A stretch of 64,000 bases of DNA, taken from NCBI RefSeq assembly GCF_043290135.1, contig NC_134700.1, positions 79,419,000-79,482,999 of the forward strand. The letters are read 5' to 3'. Positions 1-10,835 of this stretch are shown here, piece after piece; position 1 is the stretch's first letter, and each line of letters starts with the position of its first letter. Below the pieces are notes generated by a model, which ran no database searches, was not told where the DNA came from, and saw nothing but the letters and a program-made list of their open reading frames with translations. A program made the position numbers and the translations under genes. This stretch comes from Rhipicephalus microplus. Its lineage: Eukaryota; Arthropoda; Arachnida; Ixodida; Ixodidae.

Positions 1-1478
1 CCTGTATCGGACGCATCGGAGTAACTGCTGGGAATGTTTGTTTTTTCTGTGGGCGCGTGGTTAAGGTAGTATCCAGTTTAGCAAAATATTTCGAATACGC
101 ACGCTCGAGAATACCGCCGCAGCTGTTGCGTTTTCTTGTGTGTAGTTGCTGATATTTTATCATGTTATTTAGCTTGATGCTTTGGTGAATAACTTCGGCG
201 CTCCGTTTCACTAGAAAAACAAGTTAAAGGCAGTTGCAGAAAGTGTAACTGATTCCAGACAGTGTCTACGTGCAACGTCATAGCAACTGTGCTGTGACGC
301 TTTTTACATAGCCACCTGATGAGTAAATTTTTCCCACGGTTGATTATTTCATAACAGCATCAATCTGTATACGAACATGACGTGCGAGACCAATCGTTGC
401 TTCACTGAGCATATCCAGCTTTTCCGGACACATAACAGCCAGTGCCCTTAGCGGTCCCGGCTCGAAGCTAGCGCGTCTTCAATGAGATCAGTGAGTTTTC
501 CTTCAATAATTAATTATAGAGGGTAAATTTTGAAAAGCGCAGACAACAGAGTCCCTCTGGGAATCTAAACGAACGAGAAGGCTGCAGTGATCATGTTGGG
601 GTAAGCTCCAATTTTGTTCCCAGAGCAGTTACAAATCGTACAATGGGAGTCTATGGTAACGGAAAACAAAGTGGCCTGTTTTTTTGAGACAAAAACGTTC
701 ACTGCAGTAAGCAGGTTTTATTATTGGTCAGTTCACCGTATGTAGTCCTGACACACAGCTATCGGATGAAGCAATTTTCAACGTGCCGCAAGTGACATAA
801 CGTTGTGCCCGAACGCGTTTTTTGTGACGCAGTCCTTGAAATGCTTGTGGCATATTGATAAACTTTTGCTTATCGCCAACGCGCAGTGGCATTCGTGGTC
901 GAGTGCGTTAATCGCACAGTTGGGGGGCGTAACATCAGCGCGCCGTCATAAGTTCGATGCCATGCGTCGGAGCCTTTTTTTTTTTTCAGCCCGTGAATTA
1001 GTTTCACAGAATTCCACAAGATGTCACCATCGAAACAAATGAAACAAGTTTCTGTTTCCGTTTTGATTTGTCACTGTGATCTCAAGGAGTCTTGTTTTTC
1101 TTCATTTTCATTACTTTTAGTGCATTTTTAAATACTTCACGCATGTCACAGTCTCAAGATGTACATTTGTAGTTCTTACTTTATTCTTTTACTCAACCTA
1201 AGGAATCAATGCTCGATCAAACTAGGTGAACACAGCTCCTTTTTTTTTCATACGCGTTTTTTATAGTAAAAATTAGGCGAACGAAGCTTCTTCGTTTTTT
1301 CTATACGTAGCATAGTGTAAACTTTCTTCCCGTTTTCTTAATTTCGTTATGCTTTTCTCAGGTCCCTACAATTCACCGATGCAAAGAACACCAACTAAAA
1401 GTAGAGAAACAAGGCATAGTAAATGTGAAATTATATGTTTTGCCATTGCTTTTTGAATGCGAAGCGCTTCTTTGCGTA
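1..1478. other. No recognisable gene or element
   Basis: I see no motif-bearing open frame, no SINE or LINE sequence and no tandem repeat here. Short open frames (about 800-1040) have no recognisable domain. Poly-T runs near 975 and 1240 are unremarkable. Confidence 0.5.
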
Positions 1479-1479
1479 G

Positions 1480-1548
<69 letters not shown>

Positions 1549-1549
1549 G
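1480..1549. repeat. (ATCT)n microsatellite
   Basis: About seventeen near-perfect units of a TATC tetranucleotide, ending in one ATCTG variant. The overlapping frames that read as serine-isoleucine-tyrosine-leucine repeats are artefacts of this array. From 1550 to 2079 I see nothing further. Confidence 0.95.
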
Positions 1550-2093
1550 TCTATTTATCGAGCCACCCACGTGTGTATTTATCGCCGTGTATCCGATACT
1601 AATATTTGTCTGCTAGGTTGGGAGGCGATATACCTAGTATATATCGCCGTTTATCATATATCCCAATATATACTACGTTTATCACTTGCTTATCTTGGGG
1701 TAAACCAGAATTTGTATTCAGGAGTAAGAAAGCTTGTCGCATAAGTTTGATGGGTCGTGACTATATTAACTTGCAAATCCCGTTGATAGCTGCTTCGAGA
1801 AACCTTTTCCTCCACAGATTTGTTGCACATGGCTACACGCCCCATGTGGAGGTATGCTGGTATACGACATAGGACACTGATAGTTTGTTGACCCTGGAGC
1901 GGTGGGAACAGACATTTGTAATTTAAGTGCAATAGTGCAAAGAAAAACTGAAACGAGGAGACCCGATGAATGCAAAAGTTATATATTAGGGTCCCAGCAA
2001 AAATTTAAACCAAGCATTCTGCGTGGCAATCAAGTGCAGTATCACAACGCCACGTCAGGTCTCGAAACTGCTTTGAAAAAACGTCATATTGCT

Positions 2094-2345
2094 TCGATTG
2101 ATTGATTGATATGTGGGGCTTAACGTAACGTCCCAAAACCACCATATGATTATGAGAGACGCCGTAGTGGAAGGCTCCGGAAATTTTGGCCACCTGGGGT
2201 TCTTTAACGTGCACCGAAATCTGAGCACACAGGCCTACAGCATTTTTGCCTCCATCGAAAATGCAGACGCCGCAGCCGAGATTCGACCGCGCGACCTGCG
2301 GGTGAGCAGCCGAGTACCTTAGCCACAAGACCATTGTGGCACGGC
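2094..2345 (-). mobile_element. Ruka-type tRNA-derived SINE, full length
   Basis: Read on the minus strand, it starts with a tRNA-like head: an A-box-like stretch in 'gtggctaaggtactcggctg' and a B-box near the tRNA T-arm motif. The family-specific body follows, and the 3' end is a short (ATCA)n tail at 2094-2110. A 14-bp direct repeat with one mismatch flanks it (2080-2093 and 2346-2359), the mark of LINE-driven insertion. Several body bases differ from the other copies, so it is of moderate age. The tick family Ruka is known to be tRNA-derived; assignment to it is from memory of its sequence. Confidence 0.85.
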
Positions 2346-2359
2346 AACGCCATATTGCT

Positions 2360-3039
2360 GGCGAAATGGCAATAGTGGTTGCGTTGCTGGCCTTTGAAAA
2401 TTTTAAACATCACATATGTGCTCATATGGCACGAGATTCACGTCGGCTCAGCGTCAGTTATACACTTCATTGACATCCGCTGAAGTTGGTCTAAGCACCA
2501 CTAAACAGAGTTACTAACCTCGCAAGCACAAGCGCTACACATCCGCTTACTTCTTCAATGTTGGTAATAACCATTTTGCAGTTGGCATCGTGGCACAACT
2601 GTAAACATCTGGTTATATAAAGCATGTGCTACTCTTCAACATATGTCTGAGCGACAAGATTTGTACATGTATTTAGTACAATTTTACAATGTTTGGCTTA
2701 ATTAAAAAGTACAACAATGTCACACTCCTTGCCAATGCTTCGCATTACATTGATCCCCGTGTAATGTGGGATCTTCCAATTAAAAGGACGAAAAGTTACT
2801 CCTGTCTATGGGATCGGAACGTATGTTAATCTTTCGGGCTTCTTCGGAGAGGCTAAAGAATAGCATTCCTGTAAACCTATAGTTTCGTGTTTTATCTCAA
2901 CTGTATGGTATGGCGATATTAACCATATGGACACTATCGATAGGTTCTCGCCATCGACGTTGCCATCGCTGTCATATTTCTTAAAAAAGTCGCCATCGAC
3001 GTCATTCCCCTGTGTACCATATGTGATGTAGTGCGCGGA
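2360..3039. other. No recognisable gene or element
   Basis: AT-rich sequence with no supported gene. A short imperfect repeat of 'gccatcgacgt' and 'gccatcgctgt' lies near 2950-3004. Confidence 0.4.
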
Positions 3040-3169
3040 GTTGAAAGTGGTTGGAGTGCGCGGAACTTGAAACGGATTGCATGAGCAGAATTAGAAGTGC
3101 CCGCCGTGACCCAAGTTGGCAATCAGCAACGAAGAAGTTGGCACGGATGTGTACCAACAAACGATAAAT
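3040..3169. repeat. Dispersed repeat S, copy 1
   Basis: About 130 bp closely matching 32165-32295 in the same orientation. Shared landmarks are 'gtgcgcggaacttgaaacgg', 'cccgccgtgacccaagttgg' and 'ggcacggatgtgt'. No coding potential or terminal repeats are visible, so the class is unknown. Copy 1 abuts the LINE D relic at 3183. Confidence 0.75.
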
Positions 3170-3182
3170 CTCACGTTCCCTA

Positions 3183-3905
3183 GACTGGTCCTTTTCGCTT
3201 AGGCTTCCAATTGAGACACCAATATTCATAGCTGAATTATTTTCTTTTGTACTGGCACTACGTAAAGTTCCTTTGGACGAATCAGAAGCAGTCGTAATTA
3301 CGGATTATTTTTCAGTATGTGCTGCTCTGTCTTTAGGAGCGAACTTACCACTTATGCATATGTTTCGACAACTCATACCGACAACCTTGCAAAAACTTCA
3401 GCCAGGCCATCGTGGCATATATCTAAATAGGATAGTGGATTCACTAGCCGCAGTATCTCTTAGCGGTCGCCTTATCCCGATTTTGCCTGATACGGCTTAC
3501 GCGACAGCAATAAGGTTTAGAAACCTGCAGTGTTTGCACGAATTCAACTCCTATTCATCAGATAAATTTCGAGATTTTGCACATCTAAGACGCTAATGGA
3601 ATACAGAGTGGTGCGTAACACGGCGATTGGAAGTTACTTATAGCCGATTTGCGTTGTATAATTTCACAACTAATTTATTACTTACCTGAAGTTGGTCTAA
3701 AGGCATCGCTCTTATGTCAGGTTTGCGAAGAAATGGAAAGAATAGATCATTTATTGTTATTCTCTCGCCGATATCCTTATCAGCGGAAAAGATACCTGGT
3801 ATCTCCACTTGAAAAATTAGGAGAGTTAAATGTGGCAGTAATTTTATCAATTGGCAGCTTTGGAATATTTGACTATATAAGTGAAACAAAGCGATTGCCA
3901 TGTTA
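3183..3905 (+). pseudogene. LINE D: RNase H and C-terminal relic of non-LTR ORF2
   Basis: The translation matches the RNase H end of LINE A. It has DWSF near the start, AEL with the second acidic residue of the RNase H site, TDYF around the third, and PGHRG near the catalytic histidine. After a frame change near 3600-3650 the C-terminal cysteine pair CQVC follows, then a tail ending KRLPC and a stop. Endonuclease, RT and ORF1 are missing, so this is a 5'-truncated copy. It ends in an (AAAT)n tail, unlike the AAACAA-type tail of LINE A, so it may be another subfamily. It cannot be active. Confidence 0.8.
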
Positions 3906-3926
3906 AAGTGCCTTATAAATGTACCT

Positions 3927-3927
<1 letters not shown>

Positions 3928-4014
<87 letters not shown>

Positions 4015-4020
4015 GTATAT
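3928..4020. repeat. (AAAT)n then (TA)n array
   Basis: The AAAT run (3928-3955) is probably the tail of LINE D. It passes directly into a (TA)n array interrupted by single TT and TG steps. It is the first of three TA arrays that bracket two foldback sequences. Confidence 0.9.
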
Positions 4021-4155
4021 GCGCTTCCACATAACAACTGTTTATTCTGCCGACATTTCGACGGGAGCCCCGTCTTTTTCAAGGCAATATGCCTTGAAAA
4101 ATATGGGGCTCCCGTCGAGGCGTCGGCAGAATAAACAGTTGTTAGGGGAAAGCGC
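4021..4155. repeat. Foldback 1: 65-bp inverted arms, 5-nt loop
   Basis: The arms at 4021-4085 and 4091-4155 are inverted copies of each other with roughly ten mismatches and the loop AATAT. Each arm holds a smaller perfect stem (GACGGG, loop, CCCGTC in one reading). On the minus strand of the left arm this stem is followed by GAAA, as in stem II of a hammerhead ribozyme, but the CTGATGA core is not intact. This suggests a decayed relative of foldback 2. TA-rich DNA lies on both sides. Confidence 0.8.
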
Positions 4156-4201
4156 ATCTATTTTCACATTTCTAACCTTGCGGCAACCGAACGTATTCTT
4201 C

Positions 4202-4204
<3 letters not shown>

Positions 4205-4270
<66 letters not shown>
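4205..4270. repeat. (TA)n array
   Basis: Uninterrupted TA dinucleotides between foldback 1 and foldback 2. The 45 bp before it (4160-4204) are not recognised. Confidence 0.95.
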
Positions 4271-4272
<2 letters not shown>

Positions 4273-4305
4273 AAAAGTGGAGGTTGGGCAAAACATTTAA
4301 TTTTT

Positions 4306-4376
4306 CCCACGTTTCAACCGGGGACCAGCCTTCATCAGGAAAAACACGATTCAAAAATGCGCTTTTTTTAAGTAGG
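4306..4376 (-). ncRNA. Hammerhead-ribozyme-like fold, left arm
   Basis: On the minus strand the order is: stem III strand CCTAC (4372-4376), a TTAA junction, an A-rich stem I hairpin, core CTGATGA (4332-4338), a stem II hairpin of GCTGG with CCGGT, then GAAA (4312-4315), C, and the second stem III strand GTGGG (4306-4310). Compared with the other arm, two stem II bases changed to G-U wobbles, so pairing is kept. The usual G next to the cleavage-site U is replaced by T, which may weaken activity. Confidence 0.5.
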
Positions 4377-4739
4377 CATGGTATATCAAGGGCCCCTGAC
4401 ACGTGAACTATCACTATCATACACTATCTACGGTGACGTGGCGAGTAATGAACAGCAGAGAATGTCAAAGCAATGTCAACGAATGATTGTGAGAATGCAA
4501 GAACGGTGTTTACATCAAGTAGATCACATGAATAGCAGCTTGAAAAGTACAGTAATATCTACAAACAAAACTATCAAACCCATACAGCAAATCACACGCA
4601 CAAAAAAGACAAAAAAGTATAGCAGATAATCTTTCTTTGACATTGCTTTGACATTCTCTGCTGTTCATTACTCGCCACGTCACAGTAGATAGTGTATGAT
4701 AGTGATAGTCCACGTGTCAGGGGCCCTTGATATACCGTG

Positions 4740-4810
4740 CCTACTTAAGAAAAGCACATTTTTGTATCGTGTTTTTCCTGATGAAGGCCGGTCCCCGGCT
4801 GAAACGTGGG
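4740..4810 (+). ncRNA. Hammerhead-ribozyme-like fold, right arm
   Basis: In order: stem III strand CCTAC (4740-4744); TTAA where cleavage would fall; stem I GAAAAGCAC (4749-4757) with GTGTTTTTC (4769-4777); conserved core CTGATGA (4778-4784); stem II GCCGG with CCGGC around a TCC loop; GAAA (4801-4804); C; and GTGGG (4806-4810) closing stem III with CCTAC through one G-U pair. Both invariant core strings are intact. The stem III pair nearest the cleavage site is mismatched (T opposite C instead of G-C). Confidence 0.55.
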
Positions 4811-4888
4811 AAAAATAAAAAGTTTTCGTTTTGCCCTTCCTTCGCTTTTTGGTATTTTTCCACTGGATCCAAGGACACCTGCTCTATC

Positions 4889-5003
<115 letters not shown>

Positions 5004-5270
5004 ATGTAAATATGAAGGAAAGTGGGTGAAAAGATAACTTGCCGGGGGCCGGATCCGAACCTTCGAATGACGCGTTCGATGCTCTACCACTGAGCTACCA
5101 CGGCAGCCATGCCCCCCGCCACTTTATTGGGTTTATATGTGAATTAAACGTGGGAGTGTCAGTCAGCGCCACCAGTAGCCATGGCGGTGAGTGTGGCACA
5201 CTCTTTTGAGCCTGTTTGGCGTCACGTAGCACGTGCACATGTTACGAGTGGGCCGCTGACCAATAGTCCC
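5004..5270 (-). mobile_element. Second tRNA-derived SINE family
   Basis: The minus strand holds a tRNA-like block at 5040-5104: an acceptor-like GCCGTGG pairing with the CCCGGC end, a D-arm GCTC with GAGC, an anticodon-like stem TCGAA with TTCGA, and a B-box GGTTCGGATCC. The variable region is short and the T-stem pairs poorly, so this is not a working tRNA. The sequence then runs into 'ttatcttttcacccac' and the TA array. The flank up to 5270 resembles sequence that recurs beside this block in ticks (from memory), so the right boundary is uncertain. From 5271 to 5485 nothing is recognised. Confidence 0.6.
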
Positions 5271-5764
5271 TCCTATACAACCTAAAGGCACTAAGTCTGC
5301 CAGTCCGAGACCCTCGTTAATGAATTAAGGAAAGAAGTGTATACCTAAGGGCTCGTTTTTTTGTGTTTTTACACAATATTATTGTGATCTAAGAGACAAT
5401 AATCTTCTTATTAGTGTGCTGTTCCTACCTAAAAGAATGAAACAGCGTTATAGCCTCAGTATAGAACTGGCGTCCATCTTAATATGCTTTTGTTTTGTTT
5501 TGTTTCCCTGGGATGATGGCTCATACCCACTCAGGGGGATTGGCCAAGAAAGTGTAGTGCAGTTTTTGTGTGATAAATTTAACTATGTGTATTGAATTGG
5601 TATTATAATAAGACTAATGTAAAAAAAGAACATAAAAAGAGTAAACGAAAAAAAAAATCAAGTTGAGCAATTTTGAGATTTGAGGTGTTATGATTACCAC
5701 TCAGCTGCGTTTACTTCACTCTGCCCTGGGGAGTAATAAATAATTTTTTTGATTGAAGATCACA

Positions 5765-6995
5765 AAGGTATACGCTTGGTTGCCTGAATGTAATCGCAAA
5801 CGGCATTGAAAGCATCCCTGTCGCAATGTCCCAAAACTGAGGCACCAAAGCTTAGCGCCGTTTCCGCCGTCAATCTAACGCCTATTTTCAGAAATGGCAT
5901 AACTAGTAACCTTTTTCTAAGTATATCGTAGCGGCGACAATATAAAAAATAATGATCTAGTGATTCTATTTCTCAACAGAATGCGCAGAGGGGTGATGTT
6001 GTCTGACCAGCTCTGTGTAGATACAGGTTTAGGAGGGGGGGGGGGACACGACACCGAAATTTAGTAATTAAGATTTCGAGCTTTCTGAACTGACTCCAGT
6101 GGGGTTGCCATGGAAACATTAGGTGGTTATAGTCTGTCCATGTAGTTACTTTTTCTATCTTATCAGTGAAGACGGCTGATTTTCGATATCTTATTGCCGT
6201 GATATATTCAACATCTGGCAGTATGGACAAAACTGGCCCATCAAGTGTGGCTCGTGCTAAGGAATCGGCCAATTCATTTAATCTTAATCCACAGTGTCCC
6301 GGAACCCATAGTAACCTCAGGAGTCTCAACTGCGGGGGTACTAATGTTTTTAATGTGCTTAGAATTCGAGAGTTCTCTGAAGCTGTCAGAGCTGCACAAA
6401 CTGAAAGAGAATCCGTCATTATGACTGCGTTGTTTTGATTTGATGGAAGCTTTCGAAGAGCTAAAATAATCGCCACGAGCTCTGCTTCAAAAACTGGAGT
6501 AAAATCAGGCAGTCTCACTGAAAAGGACCAGTCAAGCGAATCAGAGGCAATGCCTACACCTGCCTTTTGATTATTTATGGAAGCATCTGTGGCTATTATA
6601 TTTTTAGTTTCTGCATGCTCCAAGTAATCTAATAATATGTTATTTAAAAATTTCAGAGATTGTAATTTGGCGTTTTGGAGGAATATATCATCATACTCAA
6701 TAATAACATGACAATTCGTGTCATTAGTTTCTATTACATTTCTAATGTTCACATTTATACTTTGTAGATTCTTTTGTACAAACATTATCTGAGGTGTGTG
6801 AAACCGTGGCCAATGAGCAAGAAAGAAGGCGTCTGGGTTTGCGATAAAAGCATATTGAGATCTTCTTGTCGGTAAGCTATAAAATTTAAAAAATGCTTGT
6901 ACGGTCAAAATTTGAAATCGACAAAGTAGTGTAGGCAGGCGCGCTTCCTGGTACAATAGGTTGATAGCCATAAATCTAGGGAGTCCCAGACACAT
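5765..6995 (-). pseudogene. LINE A ORF2: RNase H and C-terminal part
   Basis: The RNase H signature is complete: TDASIN with the first Asp, EAEL with the Glu, TDSLSV with the next Asp, then WVPGHCG and NELAD with the His and last Asp. The domain continues from the RT frame across a stop near 7005. Downstream, the sequence LYLHRAG leads to CAFC, where a TGA (5973) interrupts. The C-terminus continues in frame to about 5765 and ends with a KR-IPL-like tail that LINE D also has. In I-group LINEs this domain removes RNA during reverse transcription. Confidence 0.85.
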
Positions 6996-7007
6996 TCGCA
7001 GTGCTTC

Positions 7008-8268
7008 TCACTCCAAGACAACTAGAGGTTTCGTTTTATAAGCAGGGCCACCCGAGAATAATATGCAGCCGAATTCCATGAAGGAGCGCATATAAATCTT
7101 GTACAACGTTATCAAGGTGTGCCTCCGTAGCCCATATTTTCGGTTACTTAGCTTGCGTAGTAAGCCTGAAGCCCGCTGTGCTTTGGTAGTTATATACTCT
7201 ATGTGTGGACTCCAGTTAAGTTTGTCATTATAAGTGATTCCCAAATATTTTATAGAGTCTACTTGCTGGATGGGTTTCTGTTTATATAGAATTGAAATTG
7301 AAATTGGTTCTGCAAGCGGAAACGCCATGAGAGCACTTTTGTTGACATTTAACGATAACGAAATCGACTGCAACCAAATTTTTAACATGTTAATATATCT
7401 TTGTAATTTAAGTTGTAGTGAGTATATATCACAGTCAGCAGTGAAGAGTGCGATGTCATCAGCATAAATGTAGACAGTAACTTCATGATCTGTTGGAATT
7501 GTGCTCATTAAAGTATTAAATAATACTGGAGATAAGACTGCTCCTTGGGGAACTCCGCGCGTTTGTTTAAATCTAGATGAGGAACATCCATCCTTGACGC
7601 AATAGAATTCTCTTGATTTTAAGAATTCTGCCACCCACTCAATAAAATATTGTGGGAAGTTCAATCTCTCTAGCGTATTTAACAATATGAAGTGCTCCAC
7701 ACTGTCATACGCCTTGGCTATGTAAAGCGTTACTAAAGCAGCGTATTGCCTTCTTTTACGCGTGGGCTGTATTCGGCTCTCTAAATCAGCATGGGCACAC
7801 CAAATAGAGAAATCACTACGAAAGCCGATTTGGTTCGGTTTTATTACTAAATTGTCTGCCATACAAATACTTACTCGGCTAGGTAGGACCCTCTCTACTA
7901 GTTTGACCATGTTAGATGCTAGAGAGATTGGTCTGATATTATCGACTGTTAATCCTACACCCAAATTTTTTAGTATAGGAATCACCTTTGCTATCCTCCA
8001 ATCCTGCGGCACCCATGAGTTTTAAGGAGTAGTTAATAACATTGGCGACGTCTCGAGGCGATAAATTGAACAGAATTTTAATCATGGGTACTGTGATTCC
8101 ATCTGGGCCAGGAGACGCACAGGGTAAATGTTTAATCACGTTGGATACTTCAGTCTGTGTCACATCTTCAAAGCCAGACTTTGTCGTAGACTTGTGCCAG
8201 TTGTTTGGCACTACTGAAGTGAATCTGCTTCCCAGACCTTTACCGATTTCCTCTAAGGTAGTGGTCAT
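7008..8268 (-). pseudogene. LINE A ORF2: reverse transcriptase
   Basis: RT blocks run in order: SPGPDGI (about 8100), RPISLASN, the block around AKAYDSVEH, RGVPQGAVLSP, and YADD at 7455-7466. A frameshift near 7940-8012 splits the N-terminal part. In motif A the first catalytic Asp is replaced: codon 7722-7724 reads Tyr (TAC), where the family has Asp, one base change away. With stops before and after, this copy is dead. Its homologues are LINE C (17470-17819) and LINE B (25750-26598). Confidence 0.9.
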
Positions 8269-8277
8269 TTCATGCGC

Positions 8278-9330
8278 CTAAAGATTATGACAAGCTACAT
8301 TAACTGGTGATGGCAAGATTTTCCGAGCTCTCATATATCGGAACAGTGCCTTCATATGTTTAGGATTCGACAGGTATTCATAATGTCTTCTGTCATATTC
8401 TTGTTTAGCTTGAGCTACCGTTCTTTTAAAGCTCGCAGAAATGAATTTATAATCGGCCCAGTTTTGGGGGGATTGATTATGTAAGAGCTGCTTCCAAGCT
8501 GCCTGACGTCGTCGGTGCTCTCTTGTACATTCATCATTCCACCAACGGCTATATACTCTTTTTGTGGATTCAACAGTACATTCGCCTCTTTTGTAGGATC
8601 TTTTAATGACTGCGTTTATTTTCAGTGCTTTTTTATCATCGCTCTCTTCCGAGTAAAAAGCCAATGCTGACTTCAGATCATTCTTAAATTTAGTGTAATT
8701 TACAAATACTCTTACATTTGAACAAGATAGAATTATCGGGCAAGAAATTTCAAAACATATCGGTAAGTGGTCACTGTTGGTGCCACAGTCCAGCGCTTTC
8801 CAAGAAGTAGTAATGGCCTAACTGACAAAACTTAAATCTAAGGCTGACCTGAAGTGATTACGAATAAATGTGGGGTTTCTGACATTGAGGCACGTGAGGT
8901 CATTTTCCATTGTCCACTCCCACAAGCGTTTCCCACTCAAATCAGTTCTAAAACCCCAACTCGTGTGGTGGGAATTAAAGTCTTCAACTAAAACTTTGTC
9001 TTTGCACCACAATTTTGTAGCTAGGTCCAAACTTCGTGTGTCTTGAACTCCATCCGGAAAATACATATTAACTAAAGTGAAAGGAGTGCAGTTGGGCAGT
9101 GTAATGTCTACTGTCAAAATTTCGCATTCTGGCGACATATGTTTGTATGAGCATTTGACTTTCATACTAATTCTATTATTAATAAAGAGAGCTAGACCCC
9201 TACCTCTCGATGGATGGTCTAGTCGAAAAGATCGGAAGTTATTCAAGTGGAACAAATTATGTACAGATAGCTATGTCTCTTGTAATGCTATAATATCAGG
9301 AGCGAATTTAGAAGCCAAGTATACCAAATC
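8278..9330 (-). pseudogene. LINE A ORF2: endonuclease and linker
   Basis: An AP-endonuclease-like domain (EEP fold) with LALFIN, a degraded GDFN-H box (here EDFNSHH), a WGFRTD block and LDLSFVS at the end of the first frame (8818). The SDH box NSDHLP lies just past that stop, near 8780. The linker that follows (8278-8664) is rich in Trp, Arg and Lys (WWNDECTREHRRRQAAWK) and leads to the RT. This enzyme nicks target DNA for target-primed reverse transcription. The Gly of GDFN is Glu here. Confidence 0.8.
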
Positions 9331-9383
9331 CGTAGATGCAGAATGGATTGATCGGCAATTCCAATGGAGAATCTTAAGTGACC

Positions 9384-10784
9384 CTATCGTTTCGAAAGAG
9401 CTGCTTCCACTATAGCTTTCTCTAGAATGCTTTCTTTCAAGAAATCCCTCTTTGAAAGGCTCTCCTCTTCTTTCAGATACTTTTTGTTCTTTGTTTGTTT
9501 CGGTGAGTTAGTTTTCCTTGACACAGGTGATCTAGATCGCTTCAGGCACCTAGGGTCCAAATCCATGTCGTCGGAATCTATTGTATATGCAGCTTTGTCC
9601 TCACTTAGACTCTGTATATCTACTGCAGAGGGTGCTTCAGACGGAGAATACGATGGTGCGGTTACAAATTCCTCATTTTGGCTGTGAACGCTTATTGCAG
9701 AGGCTCCTGCGGGCGGATAATACGATGGCGCAGTTTCAGATTTACCGTCAGCTATTGGTCGTGAACTAGGCCTGACTTTCCCGTTTTACCAAATATGCGA
9801 GTCATCTGGTTAGCCAAAATTTGAGATAGAGAATCGCAAAGGTTAGCAGTCAGTCGTTCCATGGCTCTTCTAGAGCCTTTTCTATGGCCTCCACTATATT
9901 CAGGGAAATCGACCTATTTATTTCCCAGAGATGTCGTGCTGCAACACTGGCATACCCCTGAGTTCTAGCCTGTATTTCCGCTAGGGCTTCTCGTCGAGAA
10001 CAGCGCCTACGCCCTATAATTTCAAGAATTTGCATTTCTCGAGCCTTTGCTGAGCAATCAGGATTATCTGCACATTGTTGTTCATTGCAGAGACAACATT
10101 TCTCTTCTTTAGCTTTGCAGTATTTGTTTCGTGGTTGTCACCACACACTCGGCATCTGAGTTCTGACCTGCATCCTTTAATAGTGTGACCGTATCGCCAG
10201 CACTTCGTACACTGGAGTGGTCGCGGTGATAGCGGTTCCACTCTGTATATTAGTGGCCATGCCTTGATTTCGCTTGGGAGATTCGCTCCAGCAAAGGTTA
10301 CAATTACCAACTCAGTCGGCGTCTTCTGCTTCTCTACCAGTCGTGCACACCTATAAACGGAGATAGCACCAGTCACGGCAAACATCTCTAATACCTCAGA
10401 CGGGGTCAAGTTAACATCGACACCGCGAACAATACCTTTCACACATGCCAGATGCGGGGGAATAAAGGCGCTCACCGGATTAGTCGCGAAACTCGAGCGC
10501 TTTAATAGGTCTTGGACACAGAGCTGATCAGATGAAAAACATAGAATACCACCTCTGCCGAACTGGCGGACCTCTGTGATGCTGTGAAAGTGAGACTTCG
10601 CAGCTCTAAGCTCCGCCTGGACCATTTTCGGATTCTTCATTCGAATGAAGCCGTCATTGCTAGGGACGAGGGCCACAGGAACTGCGGGAATGCCGTTGCG
10701 GAGAAACTGATCCACTGGTATTTCCTTTGGCGGAAGTGAAGCAGACCCCAGGCAAGCGCCTGGTCCAGGTGAAGACAACGGCAT
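9384..10784 (-). pseudogene. LINE A ORF1: nucleic-acid-binding protein
   Basis: ORF1 starts at 10784 with MPLSSPGPG, as in LINE B (23247). The middle holds an RRM-like region without catalytic motifs. A CCHC knuckle follows (C-x2-C-x4-H-x4-C in CTKC...GHTIKGC, about 10171-10215) and then a second cysteine cluster that is frameshifted. The C-terminal part continues at 9850-10035 (RRRCSRREALAEIQARTQGYASVAARH, interrupted here by prose: an Ala-rich helical stretch) and ends in a lysine-rich tail around 9384-9566. ORF1 proteins coat the LINE RNA. Confidence 0.8.
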
Positions 10785-10835
10785 CTAAGTGCTCTTTCTA
10801 GCGCTAAAAGCGCTTACTTAGCTGTAAAAGCACTA

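Larger units (their letters stand above)
4271..4840. mobile_element. Foldback 2: Penelope-like inverted-arm element
   Basis: Long inverted arms at about 4271-4478 and 4633-4840 flank a ~154-bp spacer with no coding capacity. Arm identity is high over 200 bp, including 'cgagtaatgaacagcagag' and 'cagggg' blocks. Each arm carries one hammerhead-like fold, listed separately. Penelope-like elements are known to have terminal repeats (pLTRs), sometimes inverted, that contain hammerhead motifs, so a tiny non-autonomous Penelope-like derivative fits best. A generic foldback DNA transposon is the alternative. TA arrays lie on both sides (4205-4270 and 4889-5003). Confidence 0.6.
5486..10835 (-). mobile_element. 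LINE A: near full-length I-group-like non-LTR element
   Basis: On the minus strand the order is 5' UTR (10785-10835), ORF1 with CCHC knuckles, ORF2 with AP-type endonuclease, RT, RNase H and a C-terminal cysteine motif, a 3' UTR, and a tail of AAACA units at 5486-5506. The 3' UTR (about 5490-5620) matches 29613-29734, the tail of LINE B. The 5' end ('taagtaagcgcttttagcg') matches the start of LINE B at 23209. The RNase H domain places it in the I group of LINEs. Stops and frameshifts break both frames. No target-site duplication was found because gypsy 3 adjoins its 5' end. Confidence 0.85.

Noticed and set aside
1425..1744. Open frames of Ser-Ile-Tyr-Leu repeats
   Set aside because: Pure translation of the (ATCT)n microsatellite.
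5040..5104. Possible genuine tRNA gene on the minus strand
   Set aside because: The D and anticodon stems pair, but position 33 is not T, the variable loop is too short and the T-stem is poor. It fits a SINE head.
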